Both the position numbers and the translations under genes were made by a program. Below, in pieces: positions 5,995-6,038 of a stretch of DNA of 6,038 bases; the first letter of the stretch is position 1, and every line of letters begins with the position of its first letter. Location of the stretch: the NCBI GenBank assembly GCA_945827765.1, contig CALZPS010000103.1, positions 1 to 6,038 of the forward strand, written 5' to 3'. The DNA comes from an uncultured Lachnospiraceae bacterium. Its GTDB lineage: Bacteria; Bacillota; Clostridia; Lachnospirales; Lachnospiraceae. The notes under the pieces are model-generated. The model saw only the letters and a program-made list of their open reading frames with translations. It made no database searches and was not told the DNA's origin.

Positions 5995-6038
5995 CTGTCT
6001 CTTATACACATCTCCGAGCCCACGAGACCGTACTAGAT
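5995..6038. other. Illumina Nextera adapter contamination (not genomic)
   Basis: Bases 5995-6013 are CTGTCTCTTATACACATCT, the reverse complement of the 19-bp Tn5 mosaic end used in Nextera libraries. Bases 6014-6028 are CCGAGCCCACGAGAC, the read-2 side of the transposase adapter. Bases 6029-6036 are CGTACTAG, which I recall as the i7 index of Nextera N702. The last two bases, AT, begin the P7 arm. The order is exactly that of a read running through a short insert. It should be trimmed, and no gene should be called across 5995. The junction is uncertain by up to about 3 nt, because CTG could also be the reductase's own next Leu codon. Confidence 0.98.

Noticed and set aside
5885..6036. Reading the terminal frame as a novel small protein of about 50 residues
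   Set aside because: Everything after residue 38 is encoded by the Nextera adapter and index, so the protein does not exist.

Overview
The window looks like a contig end from a gut-type Clostridia/Lachnospiraceae bacterium (Firmicutes). This is inferred from strong AGGAGG-type ribosome binding sites, tightly packed same-strand genes, AT-rich intergenic DNA around moderate-GC genes, and the style of the proteins. No taxonomic marker gene is present, so the assignment is tentative.

Region 1 (about 1-4816) is one compact + strand operon of four genes with gaps of 11, 3 and 12 nt. They encode an L-fucose/L-arabinose-isomerase-like protein (123-1529), the N-terminal half (1541-2386) and C-terminal half (2390-3322) of a split transketolase, and a glycerol-kinase-like FGGY carbohydrate kinase (3335-4816). 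A perfect -10 box and an inverted repeat lie upstream (3-44). Together the genes read as a sugar-catabolic module: aldose to ketose, ketose to ketose phosphate, then two-carbon transfer by transketolase into the pentose-phosphate pathway and glycolysis. The logic matches the transketolase branch of D-apiose catabolism (apiose, apulose, apulose 4-phosphate, then DHAP plus xylulose 5-phosphate). The isomerase here is of the FucI/AraA type, so the substrate is not settled.

Region 2 (4817-5880) holds a hairpin directly on the kinase stop codon, a good sigma-A-like promoter (4876-4904), a monocistronic-looking classical SDR oxidoreductase (4968-5771), and a clear GAAA-loop hairpin terminator (5802-5827).

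Region 3 (5881-6038) holds the first 38 codons of an aldo/keto reductase. It is cut off by 44 bases that are not biological. The window ends in an unremoved Illumina Nextera transposase adapter, with what reads as an i7 index (CGTACTAG) and the first two bases of the P7 arm. Any protein predicted across this junction has a false C-terminus.

The most useful observations are the adapter contamination, the coherent isomerase/kinase/split-transketolase module, substitutions in the kinase pocket that argue against glycerol as substrate, and a nearly perfect 14-bp hairpin inside the kinase coding sequence. I see no CRISPR array, tRNA, rRNA, insertion sequence or phage gene.
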